Assembly (NCBI GenBank): GCA_030704615.1
Contig: CM060731.1
Span: forward strand, 13,268,001 to 13,332,000
DNA from: Takakia lepidozioides
Lineage: Eukaryota > Streptophyta > Takakiopsida > Takakiales > Takakiaceae
DNA length: 64,000 nucleotides
Reading direction: 5' to 3'
Both the position numbers and the translations under genes were made by a program. The stretch's first letter is position 1. Each line of letters starts with the position of its first letter. Positions 11,180 through 21,276 of the stretch are shown piece after piece. The notes beneath the pieces were generated by a model, which had not been told where the DNA came from, made no database searches, and saw only the letters and a list, made by a program, of their open reading frames with translations.

Positions 11180-11890
11180 TGGTATTCTTCTTGATGTATA
11201 CCACATTCTTGGGAGAGTCTGCTTGGTCAGCACAGTCTGTGTTTCAATCACTGCCTCAGCTGCACCGTGGTGGTTCTCACAGACCATTCCGACAACACCC
11301 GACTACACACACAAGCAGCACATACAAATAGGTCATGTTGGTTCTTGGTAGGTAATATTTTCTGTCGGTCATGACACAAGGTCAAGGACAATGTGGTGAG
11401 GGCACCATTTTCTTCAACCTATTTCAGCCTGTTTGGCCCTCTCATCAGACTCGGCCATGAGATGCATATTAAATTGCGGTTATCAATATGGCCCAGTTAT
11501 CAAAAACCACATAACCACATATTATCAATATCAAATTTTTTTTGAAAATTTGTCGGTTCTGGTTATCAATATATTAATAACCGGGTTGATAACCTGATTT
11601 TTATACCCTGAAAATTTAATAACCGCCCAACACAGATGTAATAGGTGGGGTGCGGTGGGCTACTGTTGGCCCATGTGCGCATAAACCAACAAAACCTCCA
11701 CACACAACGTGCATCCATAGATCAAAAAAACTGGGAAAATTTGCTCTTTGAATTATATGGGGAGAAATAGTTAGGGAGATGCTTATACACTAATTTGGAT
11801 GTACTATACTACAAGTTCTTGTACTTGACTAAAGAAGCATTAGACATCTAGTTGTCACTTATAACATGACGTGGCGCAAACACGTCGAAA
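11180..11890. other. No gene recognised
   Basis: AT-rich and repetitive, with short TATCAATAT/ATATTGATA inverted words near 11480-11600. No coding motif. Confidence 0.4.
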
Positions 11891-11895
11891 GTCAG

Positions 11896-13296
11896 TCATG
11901 AAGAGTGAAATCGGTGGTACTTCGCTTTTTCAAGCTCTCCATGGAACAACACACAACCCTGTTCGCAGGCATGAATTTGTTTGTATGCTAGCCCCATCCT
12001 GGCGATCATTGTTTTTGCCTCATAATGTGATTTCGGTAACGCATTCTCTTTAGGCAAAAATGAATCCTTCAGTAATGACAGAAGCTCATCCACAAACGCA
12101 TTTGTACACTTGTGGGTCGTGCAACAATTTAGCAGCATCAAAGTTGCTATCAATCTACTGTGATGACACCCTTCATACAAAGGAATCTGTGACTCACTGA
12201 ATATTTTGTCGCAGTCTCCCTCATATTGTTGCCTCTCATCCTCCGTCGCCATCCCACCTCCGTCGTGCAACCCAGTCGAATTTGTGGCATTACCTGGTTC
12301 CTCAGTGCTTGCATGGGGAATGCCAAATTCATCTTCATTTGTTTGACAAGTCGCGTCCCTTTTGATTCTGTCAGTTGTTTCAAAAGCCTCTTGCAAAGCA
12401 CGTTGCATCTCCTCTTGTAAAAGTTGTTTTTGGTCAGCTTCACCCACACCCCTCGTTTCAGGTGTAGGACTGGACGGTCCTTCCTCCCCGTCCGAATCTT
12501 CATCATACATAATGTGAGCCTGCAATTTGCAGCACTGAAGCATGACTCAGCAGTGCAGATACATCAGTAAACGCGAAATGACAAGTCAATGTTGTCAGCT
12601 GGTATGCCTTGGGACAGTTCAAATACTGTTCAGGAACGAAGCCATTTTTTGCTTCTTGGAATTGTGCTTGATTCATTCACTTCAGCCGTTCAACAATGCG
12701 CTTGGCTATTATCAATACTTATCTTGCGGATCCAAGGTTGTCTTTGAGGTTCATCCTCAAACTATAATCGCAACGTTAGTCTAATCTAGGATTGAAACGC
12801 CCCCGTTAATCTACTTACTTGAAGTGTTTTGGTGCATGTGTGGAGGTTAGGACACACGTCACGCGATCGTGAAAACAGGTATAGCCGTGCTTAGGACTGC
12901 CAACGGCATAAAGTGTAGTCACGGCCATGACTACCCACGGCCCCACAGCCAACGTCTGTGAGACACATGTTTTGTTAGGAAGTCATGGCGCTCCTGACTG
13001 GCAATGATTTGAAAAAATGGGACCCCATCTTTAGTAGAGACATCAGGTCGGAAATGCGTGTGGAGTAAGTATGGAGTGCATACCGGAACTATAGGGTACC
13101 TCAGGTTTGGGTCCCTGCGATGCAAGAGGAGGTGATTCTTTACTATCTTGCGTAGCTGCCACTTGCCACCATGGCACTCTGAGCAACTACACAACATTTT
13201 CTTCAGGTTGTTTGCTGTGGCATAGGCGTCCTCAAACCTCCACACGTTGTGGTCTCGCAAACTCATTCTCCGCCTATCCCCTGTCGCACTCGACAC
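11896..13296 (-). pseudogene. CACTA (TNP2-like) transposase, N-terminal fragment, copy 1
   Basis: The right-hand exon (13296-12931) holds a transposase-associated zinc motif, CSCSECHGGKWQLRKIVKNH. The left-hand exon (12543-11896) holds an acidic linker and the block CCTTHKCTNAFVDELLSLLK, followed by LPKSHYEAKTMIARMG and HACEQGCVLFHGE. These match the second CACTA copy at 50-52 kb nearly residue for residue, so the family assignment is mutual. The catalytic transposase core and the DUF4218 region are absent: reading stops at 11896. Intact TNP2 proteins bind element ends and catalyse excision. A divergent plus-strand exon set begins about 300 bp to the right. Confidence 0.75.
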
Positions 13297-13595
13297 CCCC
13301 CCCCCCCCCCTCTGTACATCTTGATCGTCGTGCTGCGTTTAGGGAGGCAATGTGCTCATGAGATGGTCAAGCACGCGGCCACTGCACCCATTACCGAATA
13401 TGAGAGGCTAAGAGAAGCTAACATTGCTCGCATCAAGCTCGTTGAAGCGGAGCTGCTGAAAGACATAGCACAATGAGTTCACATTGAACTATCAAAGTCA
13501 CTCTTTCCGCAGAGGTTTGCAGCTTGCGGAGGTTGATTTCATGCAATGTAGGTAGCTTTGTGAGTTCCTAAGACACCATGAAGAGGATGAGATGA

Positions 13596-15330
13596 GTGAG
13601 AGCGCAGTGTAGGTTATGCTCGCATGGTGGAGTGGGCGGGAGATCGCCGCATGGTCGTGAAAGTGGCTACACTTTTAGGGTTGAGGGGTGCATTAGTTCG
13701 TCATCTCCTCCATTATGTTTTCTTTGTCATGTTACACTCAGGGAACTAGTGGTTGCTTTAGGGTTTACAACACCTCCATGGGGCGTCCAATGTAGGATTG
13801 TGGGAGAGAAGCCAAAGCGTGCAAGACGACGGCCACCAGCCCGCCCCTCTGGTCCCCCAAGACGCAGTGGAAGAATAGAGTCCATGCCCCCCCCCCCCAC
13901 ACGGAGATATGCAATTGATGATGACGATGACGACGACCTCTGTGTGCCTGCGATGGAGCACATCGGGGACTCCAACAAAGACATGCCCGGCGGTGATCCT
14001 GCCCCAGCCACCATCTCGCACAAACGTCCAGCAGCTGCGGAGTCTCCATCTGTAAGTACCCAGCTCAGTGTACGTCATGTGTAAGTATCCAGCCAGATAG
14101 GAAAACTGCCCGTCCACAGTTGCATTGCCGCAATGTTGCATTGCCCCAATTTTGAAAGTACTTGCCAAGTACTATATGGAAAGGAAGGAAATGAAATGAA
14201 ATGAAATGGTGCTTTATAACGTTTGCGGAAAGCTCATAGAGCTTGTGGGATAAAATGGAAGAAAACATGAGAGAGGAACAAATCCCGAAACCACAATTAA
14301 TGTTCTAGCGATTGTGTAAGGGTAGGCCTCGTGCAGGTAGGCTGCCAAGCATTTCTGATCCTCATAGTGGAAGACATCAGTGAGAGTTTGGGTTCCACTG
14401 AATAAAGTAAAAAAGTATGACGCCTCCCGAAGGGAGCGTAACCACATCCAACGTGGTATGTGCCCATTACCACTGGGCTGCTGGTTGTCTGGAAAGGAAG
14501 AATACATACCCCATTACAAGGGGGCAAACACAGTGCATGAGAATATGGTGGTTGCATTTGCCAAAAAGAAGCAATTGAATTGACCTCTCTAGCATTCCAG
14601 GGGGAAGAGGCATTGGTAGCATGCCAACCCAAGACCTGCATGACTTCTTGGTAAATGGCACCTGATTTCTATTTTGTCATTGTATGATCCTCATTACCAA
14701 TGTGCTTCCCTGGTGGTTGTGTGAGGGCTGAGTTTTTGCCAATTGTCTAGGGTGAGTTTTGACCAGCATTGTGTTGTGTGTTGCACAGGCGAGGAAGAAG
14801 CGTGCAGCGGTTGGTGGACCCAGCGCTGCCACACAGGGCATGGTTTGCTGAAATAGGTGAACCCTCCTGTTGGCATGACTCCACCCTCCAAACGGCCTCC
14901 CACCCGGCCTCTTGCCAGTTATCCTCCATTCACACATTACCCTCATGCTTTTCCCCATTTGACACACTATGACCCTCACTCTCAGTACCCCCGACCCCCA
15001 TCTGGTTATGCAGAGCAGGCCTATGGCCATTCTCCACCCCCTCATCCTTCTTTCCAGCAACTGCCTCATAGCTACCCTCAACCTGCAATGCGACCGCCAT
15101 ACCCACCCTATGCCCCTTACCCTGGGCCCTATGTCACATCTCCCCAGCTCCAGTCACAGCCCCCACTGGATGAAGTCCCTAGTGATATCCCCGAGCCACC
15201 GATTGAAATGTCCAAGAAGGACAGAGCCAATGCACTGCGGCGTCAAAACCGGAGAGCAAAGGCAGCGGCAACAAAGGTGAAAGTGGAGCGGGAGCAGCTC
15301 GGCCTTAGTCTATCACTAATCCACCACTAG
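13596..15330 (+). CDS. Low-complexity, proline-rich multi-exon gene, unknown function
   Basis: Two long plus-strand exons look coding. The first (to about 14051) has a basic AT-hook-like stretch (KRARRRPPARPSGPPRRSGR) and an acidic run, and ends at a good donor (TCT|GTAAGTACC). After an acceptor near 14788 (TTGCACAG) and another near 14856 comes an exon rich in Pro, Tyr and His (PRPPSGYAEQAYGHSPPPHP) that ends in a basic segment (MSKKDRANALRRQNRRAKAA) and a TAG near 15330. No ATG clearly opens it. The gene lies divergently beside CACTA copy 1, as the FCP1-like gene does beside copy 2, so it may be element cargo or an accessory protein. The protein would be mostly disordered and probably nuclear. 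No family recognised. Confidence 0.35.
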
Positions 15331-15424
15331 AGCACCACTAGGCTACCACTAGACAACCAGTAGTCACCACTAGTGCAGCCACTAGTCCACCACTAGGCTG
15401 CCACTAGCCACCACTAGTGCAGCC
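15317..15424. repeat. CCACTAG-motif short tandem array
   Basis: Around ten CCACTAG(T/G) words spaced about 10-13 bp apart, e.g. CCACTAGGCTACCACTAGAC. Confidence 0.8.
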
Positions 15425-15429
15425 ACAAT

Positions 15430-15640
15430 GATAAAGAAAGGAATGATACAAGCATACAAGCTCTCTCAAACTCACACACTCGCACATGAAAACATCACTC
15501 ATATATTAAGTCGAGCCAAGTGCACCCCATGCCATGGGGAATCCACACTACGGCGCCATAGCTAGACGCGGTGAGGCTCAACTCGAGAAAGATGAGCCCA
15601 CCGCGATCTGCCGTGAAGATAACAACGCCAGGTGCCCAAA
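15430..15640. repeat. Dispersed repeat copy B (partner of 9.50-9.76 kb)
   Basis: Shares TAAGTCGAGCCAAG, GGGGAATCCACACTAC and GAGGCTCAACTCGAGAAAGATGAGCCC-type blocks, in the same order and orientation, with 9500-9760. Confidence 0.6.
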
Positions 15641-15659
15641 CATGTATTGGCCCCTGGAT

Positions 15660-16195
15660 TGACACTTGGATTAAGGGGGTCTCTCTTGTGACGCCGGGGA
15701 GTTGCAACCTCCACAGCCTTAGTGCCCAGCCCCAGCCCCAGCATCGTCGTCGTTGTTGTACCCCCCCACAGGCCGCGCCCAAGCGACGTCATTGGGTGGT
15801 GGAACAGCTGACCACAACCCCATTGTTGTGGCGACGCCGTTGCGACCCCCTGGCATCGCAACGTTGGGCGTCCGAGCGCGGGGCGCCCCCAACGACGCTT
15901 TTGTGAAGTTGAGGGCCGCAAAGCCCAAAAAGGGGAAAAAAAAAACAAACTCCCACTGTGGTGATGCTCGACGCCCTGGGGCGCCCTTAGTGATTTTGTG
16001 CGAGCCGCGCGTCGTTTAAAAAAAAAAAAAAAAAAAAAAACTTGGATTGGACGCCGGGGCCTCACAAGAAAAAAAACCGTCACAGCGAGGGCCCTCTTTC
16101 CCCCTTCATGCCACCTTACGACGGTTGGGCGTCGTAATGGTGTCGCAGCGGGGGATTGCGATGCCGGGGCGTCACAAAAAAGCGCCGCCTTTGGA
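15660..16195. repeat. GACGCC/GGCGTC-rich subterminal-type repeat DNA
   Basis: Many GACGCC, GGCGTC and TTGCGAC words in both orientations, interspersed with poly(A) (16018-16040). The pattern matches the CACTA terminus at 2080-2315, but no CACTATAGG end is visible here. Confidence 0.5.
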
Positions 16196-16362
16196 TGGGC
16201 CGGCTTTGCATTGATACTCAGGGTGCGCATTCAAGGCAATGTTCATTGTTTGATACCTGAGCTAGACTATGCGCAGTTAGGGCATCGTGTAGCTCATCTT
16301 TGTGTTTATCCTTGTGTGCATATGCAAATTTGTGGATGAAGATTGAAGCTACATAGTATAAG

Positions 16363-18330
16363 ATGGGTTCGGGTGTGTTGCCTCCCCCTGCACCTGCGCA
16401 TTTGGAGACTCAAGCTGCATCGATTGCCAAGTGGGCACGCTCACTGGGCGCATCAACCGAGCAAGTCGAGCGGATTGTCGGGTGCCTGAATGAGGACTAC
16501 CTCTTGTGTTTGAAGAGACCTGCTCGTGTGCGTTGGCCTGGATTTCCACAGCCCTCCAACTTTCGTTACTTGTTTAGGCGCCATTGTGCAGATTTGGGTT
16601 GGGTAGATCGCAAGGAGGAAGGAGACCCTCTTGGGTTCACGCGCAGAGGTCAACGACATTTTGAGGCTCGAGGTTTGGCCTGACTTCCAGACGTCTTCTG
16701 CCAGCCACGATGAGCTCAAACAACTGGCCAGGGAGAGAGGTAATCGTATTGAACCCTCTTTTGATTTCATGAGTGAGGAGATGGGCAATTCGACCTACTC
16801 CTTGCGCAACTCTCAAAATCCGCTATGTGATCCTGCTGGTCACTCCCAAACTATGGAGGACATAGGGATTTTGGGATCCATAGTGAAGGTGGCAGTGGCT
16901 GAGCTGCACCTTCAGGATGTGGCATCGTCTAGCAATGCCCACGAATTTGGATATGGCACTGTGGTAGACAAGACATGGGACATCCTGAATGGTACAAAAA
17001 TTATACTCTCTCTTTTTTTGGTGTCCTTCATGTGGTATCGTCACAGTCCTGTGTTGTGTGTAATCTTGATGATTCAATGTTGTGCACTATCCCTGAGCTC
17101 TTGGGGTTGGATTCTGAAGCTGAATTGCCTGAGGGGGAAGTAGATGATAGTGAATCAGATTCTGATTGTGACTATAATCCAGAAGATGATGACTTGTTGA
17201 CATCGACAATCCTGACTTGATGGACTACTGTGTTGACACAGGGAATCCAACGCGTGAGGTGGGATTATATGATTTGCCGCCCAATTGGGAGTAGTGGAGT
17301 CCTGCTGAGTTGTTTGGTGATGACATGTGGAACTCCTCTGCTACTGAATTGCCAGACATTACATGGTTAGGTGGGGATTCGGGTCCTCGTTTGCCTTTTG
17401 GAGATTCAGCAAATCCAGTTGATTTTTTCAATTTGTTTTGGCCACTATCGGTCATGCGCCGAATTTGCAGCATGACCAACTTGTATGCCAGGACAGAAAA
17501 CCAGAATGGAAACCTGAAAGGAGGTAGATGGTGGTACCCTATCACCATCCGTGAATTGAAGGCTTGGCTTGCTGTTCACATGCTCATGGGAATCAAAAAA
17601 TTGCCTAGTACTAGATTGTATTGGAAAGCCAACAATGCCTTCTTCAATTGCCCTTCCATCATGCGCATTATGTCCCGCAACCGATGGGAGGCAATTCTGA
17701 GGTGCCTCCACCTTGTTGACAATAAGGATGTATGCACTATTGACACTGACCCTGCTTTTGATAAGTTAGCTAAAACCAGGTGGTTGCTACATGCACTAAA
17801 TGGTTTGTATGCCACCTACATGAGCCCCGAGCAGAATTTGACTGTGGATGAGCAAATGGTGAAGTACAAGGGCAAATATGCCCGAATCCAGCAATACCTG
17901 AGCAAGAAGCCTGTGCAGTGGGGTCTGAATGTGTGGTGTTTGTGTGGTGCATGTTCCAAATATGTTCAGAAGTTAGAGGTTTACCTTGGGAAGGATGATG
18001 GGAATGATATGACCCATGGCAGTGGATATGGCGTGGTGACAAGGTTACTAGAAGGATTTGAGGGTAAGGGCCATATTGTAACGATGGATAATTTTTTCAG
18101 TAGCCCCATCCTGTTCTATGATTTGGCAGCAAAACAGATCTATGCTACTGGCACGGTAAAAACCTCCCGAGTGGGTTTTCCTACGTGCCTTGATTTGGGG
18201 AAGAAGGGTGAGAGAGGTAGGCTGGAATATCGTGTTCACATAAGTGGCAAGTAGCCGCTATTGCCTGGATGGATGCCAAGTTGGTGACCATGATTTCCAC
18301 TGCCATTTCCCTTGTCAGTCCTGATTGCTT
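16363..18330 (+). pseudogene. piggyBac transposase, frameshifted
   Basis: The catalytic half (17310-18330) is clearly piggyBac (DDE_Tnp_1_7). It has TVDEQMVKYKGKY (first Asp), VTMDNFFSSPILFYDL (second Asp) and, after a frameshift near 18245, WMDAKLVTMIST (third Asp). Upstream, an acidic region (SESDSDCDYNPEDDD) precedes the usual core entry. A further N-terminal part begins at an ATG at 16363 and changes frame near 16640; I cannot assign that extension. Other lesions are a frameshift near 17205 and a TAG near 17295. piggyBac enzymes excise precisely and integrate at TTAA. A TTAA follows the inferred 3' end at 19024. The gene is decayed, but all three catalytic Asp codons survive. Confidence 0.85.
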
Positions 18331-18397
18331 CATACAAAGATGGCACAAATATAATTATGTGGTAGTCCCCCAGTCAAGCGGGGGTGCGCATAAGGGT

Positions 18398-18430
18398 GGA
18401 GACTCCTTCCCTCCCTGGGGAGGAGTCTCC
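18398..18430. repeat. Inverted repeat (hairpin) in the piggyBac 3' region
   Basis: GGAGACTCCT (18398-18407) pairs with AGGAGTCTCC (18421-18430), extended by GGG/CCC on the outside and TCCC/GGGG on the inside. Confidence 0.7.
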
Positions 18431-18443
18431 CCCCTTGTGTTCA

Positions 18444-18495
18444 TGTGTGAGTTGCCAATTGGGGCAAGTTAGTGGGTTCAACTCCCACTCACACA
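18444..18495 (+). repeat. tRNA-like unit without anticodon arm, copy 1
   Basis: A 7-bp acceptor-like stem TGTGTGA/TCACACA encloses a D-arm TTGCC-AATTGG-GGCAA and a T-arm GTGGG-TTCAACT-CCCAC. A-box-like TTGCCAATTGG and B-box-like GGTTCAACTCC are separated by only about a dozen bases, so the anticodon arm is absent. Confidence 0.65.
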
Positions 18496-18577
18496 ATTCG
18501 GCGTGTAAATGTGGGTTCATCTCTAGTTTTTCTGAGTCTGATTTGATGCTAGTGTTGGCCACATGTTGGTCTTTCTT

Positions 18578-18629
18578 TGTGTGAGCTGCCAGTTGGGGCA
18601 GGCCACTGGGTTCAATTCCCACTCACACA
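18578..18629 (+). repeat. tRNA-like unit without anticodon arm, copy 2
   Basis: Same length (52 nt) and layout as copy 1: acceptor TGTGTGA/TCACACA, D-arm CTGCC-AGTTGG-GGCAG, T-arm (C)TGGG-TTCAATT-CCCA(C). The first D-stem pair changes T-A to C-G on both sides, keeping the stem paired. Confidence 0.65.
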
Positions 18630-18999
18630 TTTTGACCCCCCTTACTTTGACCAGGTGTAAATCAGAAAATATGAATCCATTTTTTGCATTCTATGGCTCA
18701 TCAGAATGCCAATGTGCTGGACAACACCTGTAAGCAGGATGAGATCCTGCAGATTTCATCCCGTCAGTGAAAATTGCAAATTCCTCCAATTTCCCTTATT
18801 GTTTTGGGAGGGGCCCAAAAAATGGGCCCCACACTCAATGGTGGCGTTTCTCGGATTTTCGCCTGATTGGCCTGCAAATTTACGGGTGTCTGGAAGGGGT
18901 AGGTATGAGCATAATGTCCGGTCAATTTTCCCAAAAACTTTTTTTTCGCTGAGATATTCTCATTTTTCTGAGCTGGGGTCCACTTTTTTCAAAAAGTCA

Positions 19000-19028
19000 A
19001 CATTGGGCACTGGGCGCTTAAGGGTTAA
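19000..19028. mobile_element. piggyBac 3' terminus and TTAA target
   Basis: The plus strand reads GGGCACTGGGCGCTTAAGGG up to 19024, followed by TTAA (19025-19028). Read inward the end is CCCTTAAGCGCCCAGTGCCC, consistent with piggyBac ends that begin CCC next to TTAA. No matching 5' end is found upstream of 16.3 kb. Confidence 0.55.
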
Positions 19029-21276
19029 ATACATCCAGGTTGCCAGGCTTAATGACAATATTAATTTTTTCATCTAAGCTTCATTCGATTTTTCTGGAAT
19101 TTCATTAAATTTCATTAGTAAGTAGTTAATAAGTAGTTAGTACTAGCATTTACTGTAATATTTTTGCATTCCACAATTGCCACCTTTTTTTTTTCCCAGA
19201 GTTCACTTTTTAAAATGAAAATTATTCCCCTCTTCCATCTACTCCAAAGGCAAAAATTTAAAATATTCATCCTCTTAAAATGAATTAATCAAAGTCGGAA
19301 TAGAGCAACCTTTACGATACACTCATGGGATGGACAATAGATGATACATTAGACCCGCGGACCATTGGAGACCCATTGTGAGATAGGCTGTGAGCATGTC
19401 AGTGAGGCTGGGTCTATTATGAAAAAGCTTCAATTTTCCAAAGTCCTGCAAAGCAAGTTGGTCTCCTGTTCCATTGCGAAATATGTCAAATCCAAGGCCA
19501 AGTCTCTCCTAATGGATTTGAATTGTACTTCCCACTTTACACCAACTTGAAGGACTTTGCCACTAGGTCACACACCCTTTCTTAATTATCAAACAACGTT
19601 AAACTATTTAAACATAATAACATGATTAATCTTCACATTTGACTGTGATCAACCAAGAAAAAAAAACAACCAAAACACACTCCAACCACAGACAGCGCTG
19701 TGGGGAGGCTAACTTAATAAAGTAAACTGAGAGGAATTTTCTCCTCACTTTGCAGTAAGGGTCAGGACTTGGTGGGTGTTTCCCAAAGGTGTTTCCCTAG
19801 GGGACCCAAAAAAAGAAAAACTAGCAAATTGGAGCACAGTAAACTCCCTTATGATCTATAGTCACCTTTCTTCCCTCACTAAGGGTCCGTGGGTGTTTTC
19901 TTTTCCAGAGGTGTTTCTAGGAAAAAAAAAACAGTAAACTAGGTAGTTGCTGCACAGCAAACTCCCTTATAATCCATAGTGACCTTCCTTCCATTCCTAT
20001 GCCCACTCACAGCAATGCAAAGGCAGCATGTCCCAAGAAAGCAAGTATACTGTGGCTGCAGAAAGTTTATGTCATTCGATGTCTCCAAGGTCAGTCACGC
20101 AGAAGATGAGCAATTTCTCATAATTATACATAAGGCACTGTTGATGAGTCATACATGTGAGACAGAAAACTATGAAGAAAGAAAGAAGACACAAAGGAGC
20201 TGAGCGCATCCACAGGCAGCCTAAGCACTCATGCAAGGGAGAAAGATTGCAAGAAAAACAGAGCACAAGGAACCAGCTATTTTCCACAGGAAGATGCACC
20301 AGCTAGTTGGAGATTTTCACATTGAATATTGAAGCACTTTATAACTTCACAACCTCTGTGCTGAAGCACCAAATGGTGACAAACAAACTTCAACACTCAA
20401 TCTAGTGTGCCTGAACCCATCTTCTCTGGGAGTACAGCGGGTCCCCTCTGACCTTCCATCAATGGAGGGAAATAACGTGTTCTCTTGGGCCTTCATGGAA
20501 GTAATAAGTTTGGTCTATTTTCTTCTCTCTCTCACACAATATCACTCTACTGGAGTGAGCATACTCAATAGTAGTGCTCCTTTTACACTCCCCCTGGGTT
20601 TCCCATCCTTTCCTTCCTGCTCTCTCCAAAGCAAGAGCTATGGCCACAAAGCCTAAGAAGGCGAACGTTTTCTTTAGCACACATCCTTTGACAATTTCAT
20701 CCCAGGAACAGTGCCTGAGGGGTGACTTTCTTTAAATAGAGTTCTCAAGGGTATCTCATGGCCACCATTCATAGGTTTCCATTTCTATCCCCTTCTCCAC
20801 CGTTAAAATTATCTTCTTGTCCGTTCTGTCTACACAGGCTACTGGTTCTATCACAACAAGGCTCTAGCAAGCAAGTGTTCAGAAAAATTTCCCTACCACT
20901 CCCTTTCTCTCTCCCTCTCATATCCAGAACTCTATGATCAAGTGCTAAGAAGAGCACCACCAGTCCAATTGCATGGCACTGGATCCAACAGAGCACAGTT
21001 TTCCTGACAAGAAACCAGTACTATTGGCCTACAAAGCAAGAGGACAGTTGGTCTATTTTTTCTGAACACCACAGCAACTGACCTCTCTCTTCTCTTCCGT
21101 CCTCCCTCCCACATTTCTGCTTCTTCCAAAGTGGGGTGGGGTCTGTGGCATATAGCAATGGCAACCCCTCTCATGAGTAAATCTATGGAGCTTAAGGAGT
21201 GAAACTACTGATTGCCAATGGCTGTATTGGACAGCTAGTGGCTCAGAGTCCTCACATAGCTGGGTGGCCAAGTACC
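19029..21276. other. Intergenic; a roughly 120-bp tandem duplication at 19.76-20.0 kb
   Basis: GTGGGTGTTT, AGGTGTTTC, GCACAGYAAACTCCCTTATRATC and TAGTSACCTT blocks occur twice between 19761 and 19995. The rest has no coding signal. The stretch nearest 21.2 kb would hold the 3' UTR of the minus-strand fucosyltransferase gene. Confidence 0.5.

Noticed and set aside
15300-16200. Second CACTA terminus
   Set aside because: GACGCC repeats are present, but no CACTATAGG or equivalent end could be found, so only repeat DNA is claimed.
18374-18622. 82-codon frame over the tRNA-like units
   Set aside because: Arises from reading the paired hairpin repeats; no independent coding signal.
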